Shown piece by piece: positions 30,201 through 42,200 of a stretch of DNA of 64,000 bases. The notes under the pieces were generated by a model. That model was not told the origin of the DNA, made no database searches, and saw nothing but the letters and a program-made list of their open reading frames with translations. Numbering within the stretch: the first letter of the stretch is position 1; the number at the start of each line of letters is the position of its first letter. Made by a program: the position numbers and the translations under genes. The stretch is from Manis javanica (taxonomy: Eukaryota; Chordata; Mammalia; Pholidota; Manidae), in NCBI RefSeq assembly GCF_040802235.1, contig NC_133166.1:116574991-116638990 (forward strand). Reading direction: 5' to 3'.

Positions 30201-33200
30201 AGATTTGGCTAAGCGGTTGAAAATTTTAAAGTGGAATTCTAAGGACCCCATCTCACCCTTATGTTTTCCCCTGGAATTGAATGGTGACCTAGGCTCATGC
30301 AGTTTTACTAACACGGCAGCAACTTGGAATTTGAACTCTCAACTCTGTGGGAGAAGCCGATGTGCAGGAAATGCTGATGTAGGTCAGTTTGAGCCGGCTG
30401 GTTGGGTTCCCAGCCAAGAGAATATGTAGCTTGCTGGCAACCCCAGAAACTAAAGCAATAGAAAACCTCTTTAAGTTCTTTGCTTCTGGAAAGGAAGCCA
30501 GAGGCAGAGATGAAGGTATACAGCATGCACCATTCTCAGATCTCTGGCGGTGACAGCTGAGCCTTGATGTCTCCCTTCCGGCTCTCGCTCTATGCAGGTT
30601 CATGTGTGCCCAGCTGCCCAACCCCGTCTTGGACAGTATCAGCATCATCGACACTCCCGGGATCCTGTCTGGAGAGAAACAGCGCATCAGCAGAGGTAAA
30701 CAGGCTCTGACACCACCCAGCCCAGGGCACCTTCCATCTGATGTCCATCAGCAGACCAGACACTGCCCTTGAGCTCCGTCCCAGGCCAAGTGAGCTTGTT
30801 ACATCAGCCTGGTATCTCCACAGTGCCCCAAGCCCTGGGCAGGAGCTGCTTCCTCCTGGCTTCCTTTGCTAGGGTTACAAGAGCCGTCAGGGTGAGGCCA
30901 CAGGCAGTTCCATATGGCTTTCGCGCTCTCCAGCCGCTGGGGCATGCTGGAGCAGAGGACGGGGCCTCGGGCTGGCTGCGAGGTCACAGGAGGTCGCTCA
31001 GTGTCTGCATTCCGGGTTCCTCAGCCAGTATTGCGTTCTGAAAGAGGCCCTGGCTCCCCTGGGGCGCATTCCCCTTCAGTTTGTGTTTGAAAACTGTGCC
31101 TCCCAAAGCCGTGTAAGTTCGTGGCGGGCCCAGCAGACCTGCGAGAGAACAGGACGGCTCGAAGGAGCCAGCCTGCACCGAGCGCCATTCCTGCTGCTCC
31201 TTTTTGTAGACGGGAGGGGAGCCCTGGGCATGCGCGCTTTCTGGGAGGCGCGGGAGGGCAGGCGGGTGGTATCTGGCAGGCTCCGAGTGGAGTCTGCAGC
31301 TGAGATGTGAAGATGAAATAAGGTCAAACTGAGGGATTGAGGGCAAGTGACCAGGTTGGCTTGTCATTAACTTGCAGATCTTTCCTGCACCCCTTTCCCT
31401 CTTGGCTTCTCCACGTTGGGGAGCTTTGTGGGTGAAGCCAGAAGCCTGAGGTTTTGGGGTGTAGGTCTCCACTGTGGTTACGAGGGGCCCCTGTGCCTGA
31501 GCAACCTTGCTTCTCTCTCTGCAGGCTTGTGGGCCCCACCCCTGCGGGATCGCAACTGAGCGCACCGAACCTGCGCTCGCTAAGTCCGGTTTAAGCTTTC
31601 AGCTTCTCCAGCCCTGATAATGACACTCCTGAGGGTTCAGAGGCACACTTGGGGACCCTTTCCAAAAAGACAGACACCAGTTTGGTTTTTCTGCTCTTGT
31701 TGCAACCTGTTTAAGAAAATGCCTGATTAGCAAAGCCCTGTCATTTGCTAAAGCAAAGCTATAAAATCTGCCTAACTCACTTTTAAAGAGAAACCCACAA
31801 AAGGTCATCTCTTTAGTGACCTGGAGGAAGAGGTGGAGGACCCTCTTCTGGCTGGGGCCGTCAGCTAAGCCTCCCCTGGGCTTTGCACCGTGCTCCCTGC
31901 CCCAGAGGTCAGTTGATTTGTACATGTCTTAGGAGAAGGGAAAATAGCTCACAAAAAAAGGCTCCTCTTCCGAGAATGCTGCGTTCGGTGCGGCCTTCAG
32001 AGCTGGGAGTTATGGTAGTTGGGGGAGGGGCTCTAGGGTTCTTGTGGCCCCCACTGTCTTGTGCAAAGGGGACTTAGAAACAGCTGTTCTCGCCAGGGCT
32101 GTGAGATTCCCCTGCCGGGCTGGCTTCCACACTTCAGGCTGAGAACTTGGGAGTTTGTCCGTTGTTGCCGTGGGCTCTGTGGCCCCTGCCGGCTGGGATG
32201 CCTCCACTTCTGTCTGCCTCCTTTCCCCATTAGCAGGAAGGCGGGCAGTGTGTCCATGCTTGCACTCTCTGGACTGGCACCGGAGCAGTTCCTCAGCACC
32301 CGCCAGTCAGTGAGTCAGCAGGCACAGGGCACGTTTTGACTGGGCTGCCAGGGGGTGATATGGTGTGCAAGGTGGTTCTGGCCCTCACCTTGACCATGCA
32401 GGCAGCAGAGGCTTGGAGGAGGAAGGCAGGCAGGTGGTAGGCCACGCTGCGCTGCTGCCTGCGCCCCTCCCAGTGTAAGATGTGGCCCCTCTCCCTCTCC
32501 GGGCTACCCATGCAGAGTCAGGGGGAGGAGGATGGCTTGAAGATCAGTGCAGCCCTGTGATGGGAGGAGGGCTTTCTTCCTCTGAAGTACCTAAAGATCA
32601 AACTGATGTTACTGGACCTTTCGCTTTGTCACTCTCCAGGTCTTGGTTTAAAGTTAGTAAAAGTTACCGAGTTGGGGTTCGCTGTGGTGCACATTTGGTG
32701 TAAGCATAATCTTAGATGTGCTGGGGGCGGCCTCGCAGGTGGTGGCCGCTAGGTGGATGGAGGAGTGGATTTCTCCTTGGAGCCCCACCCCCAAGGCCTT
32801 GCAAAGGTCCCTTGTCGCCCTGCCCAGCAGAGGAAATCAGAAGGGCAGTGTGCCCCAGGCTCCCTGGCCGCCCCTCTGCTGATGGCGTGGAAAGCAGGTG
32901 TTTCCCTCTCAGAAAGACAGGGCCAGCAGCAAACAAGGTCCTGGGCAGGCAGCATGCATTCCTGTGCTCTGCTGACCTCATTCGCTGGAAACAGAACATC
33001 CTTGTGGAGGTCACATGTGCAGGAGAGTTGCTAGTTACGTTTACTTGCATTTCCCACCCTACCTGCCTGGCCCATCCTGACTGCTTCCCTCTTTCCCCAT
33101 GGTCCCCAGTGTGTGCCGGAAATGCTGCCCGGAAAGATACGCAAGGCCTGAGCAGGCCCAAAGCCATCAGGATGTAGCCCAGGCTCTGCCAGAGACCCCT

Positions 33201-36200
33201 GGGAATTGCCACGGGAGGAGAAGGGGCCTCTGGTGGGGGGTGCCCTGCTGCTAATCTCCTGAGTGACTTGAAAGATAACGTTCTCCTGTGTCAGCAGCAA
33301 AAGGTGACCGGTGAGGACAGTGTTCACTCTTGAGAGCTACCCATGTGACCGATAAAGGGTGTTCCAGAGGGCATCTGGGGCCCAGTCAGGGTGGTGCCCA
33401 GGCTGCTGCCCACCTGTAGAATCATGCCAGTGTCTGGGAGGGAGCAGGGTCTCTTCTGCGGCAGGTCCTCGGGGGGTTGGGGGGCCCGCAGAAGGCACAC
33501 ACGGGCAGGCCCCAGCCCTGGAGGCAGGGGCCTGGCCACTGCGCTCCAGGTCGTCGTCACTGCATGGCTGTGAGCTGAATGAGAACATTGGTGCCTTGGT
33601 TTCCCCCATGGGAGTCATGTCAGCAGGGCAGTGTTACCTAAGCTTGGGTTAGGAGACGGGAGCTCAGCCTTGTGCCTGGCTCTCTATGGACCCCCACCAC
33701 GTGAACCAGCCCTGCTTAGTTATCATAGTCTGTGAGGAAGCTACTGCTTTTCAGATGAGGAAACCCCAGGCTTAGGAAAATTAAGTAATAGCTCATGATG
33801 ACACACAGGCTGGCCCGGATGGGAGCCCAGCGGATGCTGTGCTCTCACCGCACTGTGCTGCCAGAGGACGCTCTGCACCGAGGGCGCGCCCAGAGCTCAG
33901 AGCACATGCGCATCCCTAGGCTGCAACTGCACAGGGCTTCTGAGCTCTCCTGAAATGCCCAGGGGCACCCCGTCTGTTTCTCTCCCAGCCTGAGATCAGA
34001 CTGCGTGTCCAGAAATGGAGTTGAGGAACGGGTCTTTGAACAATGCTGGTATCTTCTTTTCTCTATGCTCTGCCTCCAGCGAGAAATTGTCCCCAGGCCA
34101 CCCATGGATGGGTACTGGGAGGCCTGGCCAAGGTGGCTGGTCCCCTGGCTTCTCACCTGCCGTCCTGCTGACTGTCCTTGGCTCCCAGGCTCCATCCAAG
34201 CCCGGGGGCCATCCTAATAGTTGGCTAGGGCCTTGCCAACCCAATCCCGGAGCCTCTGAGTCTGCGCTGTGGGCAGCCCTCCCTTCCTGCTGGCTCTCCT
34301 GTTGCCTTCTGAGATGCTCCACCCGCAAAAGCCCTCCAGCCGGGGCTCCCTGCAGCCCACAGATTGCTCCCGGGGGTTGCCTGAAGTCCTTGGGCAGGGC
34401 CAAGTGCTGTGCCCCTCCTGGATCCCCAGTGCCCACAGCACAGCCGGGACAGGAGGTTCAGGCCCCAGCTCGATGCCTTAGGAGCTGGGGGCCCTCCAGG
34501 GTTACTGCAACCCCTGGAGCTGCATCAGTAAAACAGGACTAGCAGTACTAGCCTCTCTGTTCTGGTGGATGACGATGGAATGTGTGTGTGTTAAGCTCTT
34601 GCCCTGGTGTCTGGTACACACTTAAGATTTCAACAAATGTCAGCTCCTTCAAAATAAAGACACTGAAAAATCCAGGGATTCCCAGACTTTGATGAGGAAG
34701 ATGTTCTGAATACCATTCTGAGGAGGCCGGAGAGGGGGAAGCTCTGTCTCAGCTGGGGTTCCCCTGCAAATGCCAGGACTTCCTCAGGGCACTGTGGGCC
34801 TCCCCACAGCTACGCCCCTCAGAGCCTTCTCTCTCCTCCGCCCCTGTCTCTCCCTGCCTTGGCTCCAGCAGGAGTTTTTGCCCCAGCCCTTGATGGGAAT
34901 GCTGTGGGCTCTGCCCTCTGGGGAGCGGTACCAGCCAGTGCTGGAGCTCAGCACCTGTTCCACGGCTGTGAGCCTGGCGGCTGGCTGGACAGCAGCTGGC
35001 CCTGGCGCCTGTGAGTGTTTGGTTTCTATTTGGGGTACGACGCATTCTTAACACGTTAGAAGCAGTTGTTGCTACACACCCATCAGAATCTAAGCTTCTT
35101 GAGCCCAAAATACAAATCGTGTGGTAAATGATACAAACACGAGCGCTTACACAGCGTGCCAGGCGCTCACTTGATGGTCCCAGCAGCTCTGTGAGGTGGA
35201 AGCCCACCATCTTCATGTTACAGATGAAGGAACCGAGGCTGGGAGAGGGAAGAAGGACGGCCTGCTAGGGTCACACAGCTGGCTGTCGAGCAGGTTCAGG
35301 ATTCACGCGGGGGCCTGATTCCAGGGCCCATCCGCCTTCCCTCCACTTCCCCATCCTGTGGCTTATTTCTAAGTCGCATTTATTGAGGTCTACATGAACT
35401 ACAGGAAACTTCACCCTTTGTAGGTGTCCAGCTCTGAAGTGGTCGTGGAATCGCAACCGGGTGAAGGTGTAGAGTTCCTCCACTGCCCCGGAGGCTCCCT
35501 GTGCTCTGTGGCCACTCCTGGTCCTCGCAGCCCGTTGATATGATACTTGGCCCTAAAGTCTTGCATTTTCCTGGGCGTCATCTCAGTGGAATCCTGCGGG
35601 ATGAAGCCTTTTGGTCTGTCTCTTACTTGGCATGTTTTTTTCTTTTTTAACTAAGGTATCATTGATACGTAATCTTATAAAGGTTTCACATGAGCGACAT
35701 TGTGGTTATTACATTCACCCGTATTATCAAGTTCCCCCCCACATACCCCATTGCAGTCGCTGTCCATCAGTATAGCAAGGTCCTTAGCGTGTGTTTTTGA
35801 GGTGCAGGCCGTCTCTGAGAGTGCCCACGCGCCGCCCCTCACTGCCATACCCCATGTGTGGCTGCGCCGTGAGTTGTCTGCTATGTGGTCACCTGCTGAA
35901 GGGTATTTGGGGTTTTCACTTTGGGCCAGTTTTGAATTAAGCTGCTGTAAACATTTGTGCACAGTGCAGATCTTAATTTCTTATTTCTGTTGGTTAATGC
36001 CTAGGAATGGGGAGGCCCCTTTCTCATAACAGCTGTTCTACACTGGGAAAGCCCTTCCCTTAAGAGCTTGGGCTGCAGGAGGCTCAGGAACAAAACCTCA
36101 CGATGCAGGCGCTTAGCTCCTTAACCTCAGCTCTGCTCTTCTGGCCCAGCACAGTTGGAAACGCACGTGGACAGCCATGGCAAGAAATACCGAGGCCCAC

Positions 36201-39200
36201 ACAGCTTGAATGGCAGGAAACAAAAGTTGATTGGAGACAAACCTACTATTGTTCATGTTCTAGAAACTTCAGGAATGTATGAAGCAGCTTTCCCCCCAGC
36301 TGCTGGAACTACCTGTGTTTGGCGGGTGCTAGGGTAGTGTGAGGACGCATCCCAGCTGCTGCCTCTTCCACTCCGGCGCCAGTGCTGGGGGTGGCCCCAG
36401 TCTCCTCAGGAGGGCGGACCTGGTAAGGAGGCCCGCCGGCCCGGAGAGCGGCTCCGAGGGCGCTGGGCGGCAGTGGAACCCGGAGGAGAGGCACCTTGCA
36501 GTGCAGCCTCTCCACGCAGCCTGCACGCTCATGCTGAGGCCCAGCACAGCCCCCAGTCTGGTCACCCAGAGCCATTCCTCTTTCTCCCTTTCTTTCCCCA
36601 CCCCCAGGACTATGTGTGTGTGTGAAAATACATGTAAGATTTACCCTTTTAACCAGTTTAAATGTACAGCTCAGTGGTATTAAGGACATTCATATTGTTG
36701 TGCAAGCATCCCCCCCATCCATCCATCTCCAGAAGTCTCTTCATCCTCCCAAACTGAAACCCTGTCCCCAGGAAATGTGACTCCCCGTGCCCCCTCCCAT
36801 AGCCCCGGCACCCCACCAGTCTGCTTTCTGTCTTCTGGATTTGACCAGGTACCTCATATAAGTGAAATCATAACAGTATCTGTCTTTTGGGGACTGATTT
36901 ATTTCATTATTCCGTAATGTCTTCAAGGTCCCAGAACTTTGTGAGCCTGAGATTGTCCCTTACCAGAGCTGACACTGGCTTTTGCATCCTCTGCAGGGTG
37001 GGCCTTTTCTCTCCAGCTCACCCCCTGGGACCGTGCTGTCTGTTCCTTCCTGGGGATGCCGGCGTCAGCCCCCTCACTCCGCCCTGGCCTGTGCCCAATG
37101 AAGCTGCAGCAGCATACCCCTGCCTCTGGTTGGGGACAGTTGCAGCGAGCACGCTGACTCCCCACTGTGCGGTGAGATTGCTGCGCTCCTGGTGGCATCC
37201 AGTGCCTGATTCCTAGGCTGGTATCCAGTCCCTAAGGTTGACTCCTAGTATGTCCCAAAGCCTGCAGTGCTGGGGCAGGGTGGGGGCCCCGCACGCTTAT
37301 CCCTGTACTTATCCCCTGGTCCCTGTCCTTGTCACCTGCCACCCAGCTCCAGGCTGAGCACTGGCTGCGTCGCTGCTGGCCCTCCAGTGGCAGGGACCTG
37401 ATCGGTGCTCACAGTGCTGCAGCCGCAGGTCTCGCCTTGGTGCCTGTTGAGAGCCTGTCTCTGATGCCCGGTGAGGGCTTGGAGGGGTGTTAGGTGAGCC
37501 TGGTGGTGGCTGCAGCCTCATGGTTGTGTGTTGTCCTACATCTGCAGTGACATCACACAAGTCTGAGTGTTGTGACCTTTTCATGACCTATGGGTGTACT
37601 TGGCCAGCCATCATGTCTCTCTCACCAAAAGTGTGAGCATTTTCATAATAAACAGGAAATTTCATTCACCTGCAAAAAAATGGACTTAGGTCTGTTGGCT
37701 GCAGCTTGAGGTGTTGGCCAGTAACCGGGTTTGCTGGCAGGACGGTGGGGGCGCTGGGCCCGGCTCAGGGCTCGTGGTCCTGCCGGCTTCGACTCCGCCG
37801 CTGCAGGTCAGAGGCTGCCTCTCCCTCCTCCTTCTTTCTCTCTCTCCGTCCTGTGCATCCTGGGCCCCCTGCCGTCAGGAGAGAGGGTGTGAGGCCCCAT
37901 CGGTTGAGTCTGGGGGGCGAGCTCAGCCCCCAGGTGCTGTGTCCCGCACAGGCCCATCAGGGCGCCCCGTTCCTTACCTCGGGTCTGGCCTGGCCGCTTC
38001 CCCAGCTGTGTGGATCTGTGCTCGTCAGCTTGCGGTGGTCTCGGAGCAGTTTGATGGGGAGAAGTTGGGCCTCATTTTTGCTGAGAAGAAGCCGCTGTAC
38101 AGTCCTGAGTCATCGCTTTCTCAGCGCTGACCTGTGTTCCAGAGGCAGCCGTGAAAGGCCGTGGAGCTGGGCCGGGGGGAGGCCCTGCAGCCTCCTCAGC
38201 CGCTCCCAGCCTCACCTCCTCGGCCTTCCTACTCCGGTTTTCTGCTGATGGCTTGGCTCTGGGTGTCTCTTCCCGTGGCTCTTGGAGCAGCTTCACAGTG
38301 TCTGGGGCTGTGGGGACCTTGTACTTTGGAACCAGCAGCCTCTGGTGGTGGCTGGCAGCTGGCAGTTGCTCCCTGCCTCCCCGACTCTGAGCACTGGGCA
38401 CCTGGTAGCCTGGCCGTTTCCGACTGTCTGCACGGGGTTGGAAGGCTGGCTGCTGCCCTGCTCGGGCTGAAGTTCAGACTCACAGGGACTGTTCTGCCGC
38501 CAACTGTGCCTCCCTCCACCCTGTGAGGGACTCCAGCCGGTGGGCTGCTTCTGATGAGAGCATCCCATTCCCTGGTGTGCTGGGACAGGGACAGGCTGCC
38601 TGCACTGCCCTGGCAAGTAAGGCTCCGTCAGCAGAAGCAGTAGACTTGGGGTTTTCCTTAAATTTCAGTGTCTTGCTACACGATGAAAGCTGGTCAGGTC
38701 AAACTTTTGTCACATAGTTCCTGACCAGAGATGTGGTTCCGGACCACTCAGCCCCTCATTCCCCTGAGCCCTGCCACCTCTCCCCTCGCCGGGGCCTGTG
38801 CCGGGAGCCTGAACATCACTTCATTTAATCCTCCCTGCGGTCTTGGAGGAGGAGTTATATTTTGAACTTTACACATGAAGAAAGCATGACTCAGAAGTTA
38901 CGAACTTAAAGTCAGTAGTCAGTGGCTGGAGCCAGGAGTTGGATCCAGAGCTGCCTCTTTCACACTGTGTGCTTTCTGGGTGCCCGAGTGTGGGGAGAGG
39001 CCTGGAGCACTGGCATCAGGCGTGCAGACAGCTCTGGAGCACATTTTAACCCCGGCCAACTGGCAGCTGGAATGTTTAAGTGGAGCCTCACCTAGGCATG
39101 CCCCACAGTGTTAACGCTCGTAAAGCCCTTGTGAGGGGCTGGGGTTCTGGCCTAGATGGGAGTCTAGCCGTGGACTTGCGTTCAGCCTGGGAGGCCCGGC

Positions 39201-42200
39201 CGCAGGTTTCTTAGGGGTGGGATGGGGAGGGCTGCCTCATCATGGCATTATAGGTAGCTCTGGACCTTTTCTTGATATGTGGTCCCTTTCTCTGGTGCCT
39301 CCACCTACTACTTTTCTGTTCCCTGCAGGCTGGAGAATGCATGTTTAAATCCCAGATTAGGCACGGGATGCTGGGGGGATGAGGGGGTTGGTTTGGGCTG
39401 GTTTCTGGGCAGAGTCCCAGGCTCTTCTCTTCTGGAATACCTTCTCTGGCTTATTTTCAGGAGCCTGGCTATGCTCTGAAGTACTTGGTAATTCTTAAGA
39501 GGGCTGGCCTGTGAGTAGCAGGTGAAGAATGAGGAGACAGCCTGGGGACAAGCAGGTTTACCCAGAATCACCCAGAGAGGAAATGGCAGCTCAGGGGCTG
39601 GGACCCAGGCTTCCCAAAGAACTCTCAGGCTACTGTTAATACATTGTCTTTTTACTTCTCAGTATTCCTAGAAGGTGAGAAACAGAATTTTTACTTCTGA
39701 GGGCAATGGAAGAAGTACAAACATTTTGAAGACACATAGTTATAAAATAGGTTACAAATTAAACTGCTGTTACATAGACTGAAAAATCCATTGGTTTAAA
39801 TCAGATGTCAGATAGTTCTATGAAAAATAATTGTCCAGGGCATCATGAGTATACAGCATTCATCTCTGAACCCAAAGTGGTTGCTCTAGCTCCTACCATC
39901 ACATCTGCATTCCGGTCCTCAGGAAGGGAGGAAAGGACAAAGGACTCATACAACTCTTCTTGTCCATTTCTGCTGCCAGAAAGGCTGGGAAATGCAGTCT
40001 TAAGCTGGGGGGGCCATGGATCCAGCTGAAACTAGACAATTCTGTTTGTTATTAAAGGAAGAATTCCAGTTAATAGCCTCTGCCACAGATGGCACAATTC
40101 ACCAAAGGGTCTTAATTCGTTAGTGGAAAACAACACAGAAAACAGTTGAGAGCTAGAGTTTATCTAGTCTAACCATTTCATGTTAGAGAAGCATTTAATA
40201 CCTAGAGAGGGGAAGTCATTTGTAGTACTTCATAGGCTATTGTAGAGCAAAGGCCAGTGACATTTTCTGTTAAGAGTCAGAGTTAATATTTCTGGCTTTT
40301 CAGGCCTTATGGTCTCATCACAACCTCTGAACTTTTGCTATTGTAGACAAAAGCAGCCATAGACCGTACAGATGAGCCTGGCTGTATTTCAAATAAAACT
40401 TTATTTATAAAACAGATGATAGGCCAGATTTCACCCTCGAGCTATAGTTTAATTCCTATTGTAGAGAAAAAGGAGATTCCTGCAAAATAGTGAGCCAGGC
40501 ATTGAATAAGTAGCAGCTGCAGGTGTTAACTGCTGCTGTATGTTGTCACTACTGCCCAAGGGCACCCAGCCTTCTCACCATGCTGTGCTGACTCATGCTG
40601 CTGGGGTCCCTCTCTGGCCATGGTCTGACCCACTGTAGAGCTTGGACTTTGTGACTTGGTTTGCGTTGTCTATTTGTTAAGTGCCTCTTTGTGCCAGGTG
40701 CCACTGGGTGAGGGTACTACCATGGTGGGTACAGAAATGGGAGGCCTGATGACCCTGCCCTCAGGTGCTGTGCAGTCCACGAGAGTACAGTATAGAAATG
40801 AAAATGAGCCCAGGCTGAGAAGTTCCAGGCCAAGTCGGAGACAGGACAGCCCGGCCCCCGGAGCCCCAGAGCTCACCCTTCTCTTCCTGCAGGTTATGAC
40901 TTTGCAGCGGTTCTGGAGTGGTTTGCCGAGAGAGTCGACCGCATCATCCTGCTCTTTGACGCCCACAAGCTGGACATCTCTGATGAGTTCTCAGAAGTCA
41001 TCAAGGCCCTCAAGAACCACGAGGACAAGATCCGAGTGGTGCTGAACAAGGCTGACCAGATAGAGACCCAGCAGCTGATGCGGGTGTATGGGGCCCTCAT
41101 GTGGTCCCTGGGGAAGATCATCAACACCCCTGAGGTGGTCAGGGTGTACATCGGCTCCTTCTGGTCCCACCCACTCCTCATCCCTGACAATCGCAAGCTC
41201 TTTGAGGCCGAGGAGCAAGACCTCTTCAAAGACATCCAGTCCCTACCCCGAAACGCTGCTCTGAGGAAGCTCAATGACCTGATCAAGCGTGCACGGCTTG
41301 CCAAGGTAGGCCTGGAGGTGGGGATCTGGCCTGCTGTGGGCAGGATCGGTCTGCCATCCCCTCTGGGATACCCAGGACCCATCCTTGCAGACCTACAACC
41401 ACACCCACCTTGCTCTGTGTCTAAACCAGTCCCCTCTGCACCTCAGGCAGCATTTTCTTAACTGATCCTTTTTCTTTTTTTTTTTTTTTTTAACTTAAAA
41501 AAATTTATTACTAATTTTTTACTGGAGTAAAGTTGATACACAGTATAAATTAAGATTCTTAAAGCATGTAAGCATGAAACCGGAAGGTGCTGCTGTACCC
41601 AGAGGCGGCCTGAGCAGTTGGGGGTGGGGACAGCATCCTGCCCAGGTCTGTTTGGCCCTGAGGTGCACTCAGCATGGGCTGGGTGCTGGGGACACAGTGG
41701 GACCGACACATGTAGTCCCCACCCTTCTAGCACTCGTCAGCCGTATAGGGAAAGCAGACACACAAAGAGAATATAGCACAATATATTTGTGTTGTCATGG
41801 GGTTCTACTGAAGCAGGCGGGTCGGGGGGCCTTGGGAGGGAGCTGACGCTTAAGCAGGACAGGCTAGTTGTGGAGAGATGGGGTGCAAGCCTGAGGGTCC
41901 TGAGAAAATGCTGGGTAGCCCCAGCCCCCAAGAAGCCTCCTAAGCCTTCCCCCCACCTCTGTGAAGCTCAGGCCCATTGGCACCTGCTGGCAGCATCTGA
42001 ATTGCTCAGATCCAGAGTGCTGAATTTCATTACCTGCCCAGGTACGTCAGTGAGACCCCGAGGTGGCTGGGGCAGGGGAACAAAGGTTAATGCCACCTGT
42101 GCACCCTTCAAGCACTGCCTCATGAGCCTGCCTGGATAAGTCTTCAGGCTGGGTCAGTGTGCACGTGAGGCTCTCAGACCCTGGGGAACAGGGCTTGGCT

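Larger units (their letters stand above)
30696..40892 (+). other. EHD1: EHD1 intron 2 (10.2 kb)
   Basis: Contains MIR, L1 and hAT-Charlie remnants listed separately. The stretches 30700-34500 and 37000-38800 are GC-rich and unassigned; many short ORFs appear there by chance. An AATAAA followed within 30 nt by an A7 run at 37647-37680 is unexplained. Confidence 0.65.

Noticed and set aside
40386-40412. AATAAA and A/T-rich text as a possible alternative EHD1 3' end
   Set aside because: The signal belongs to the hAT-Charlie element consensus, which contains AATAAAACTTTATTTA in every copy.
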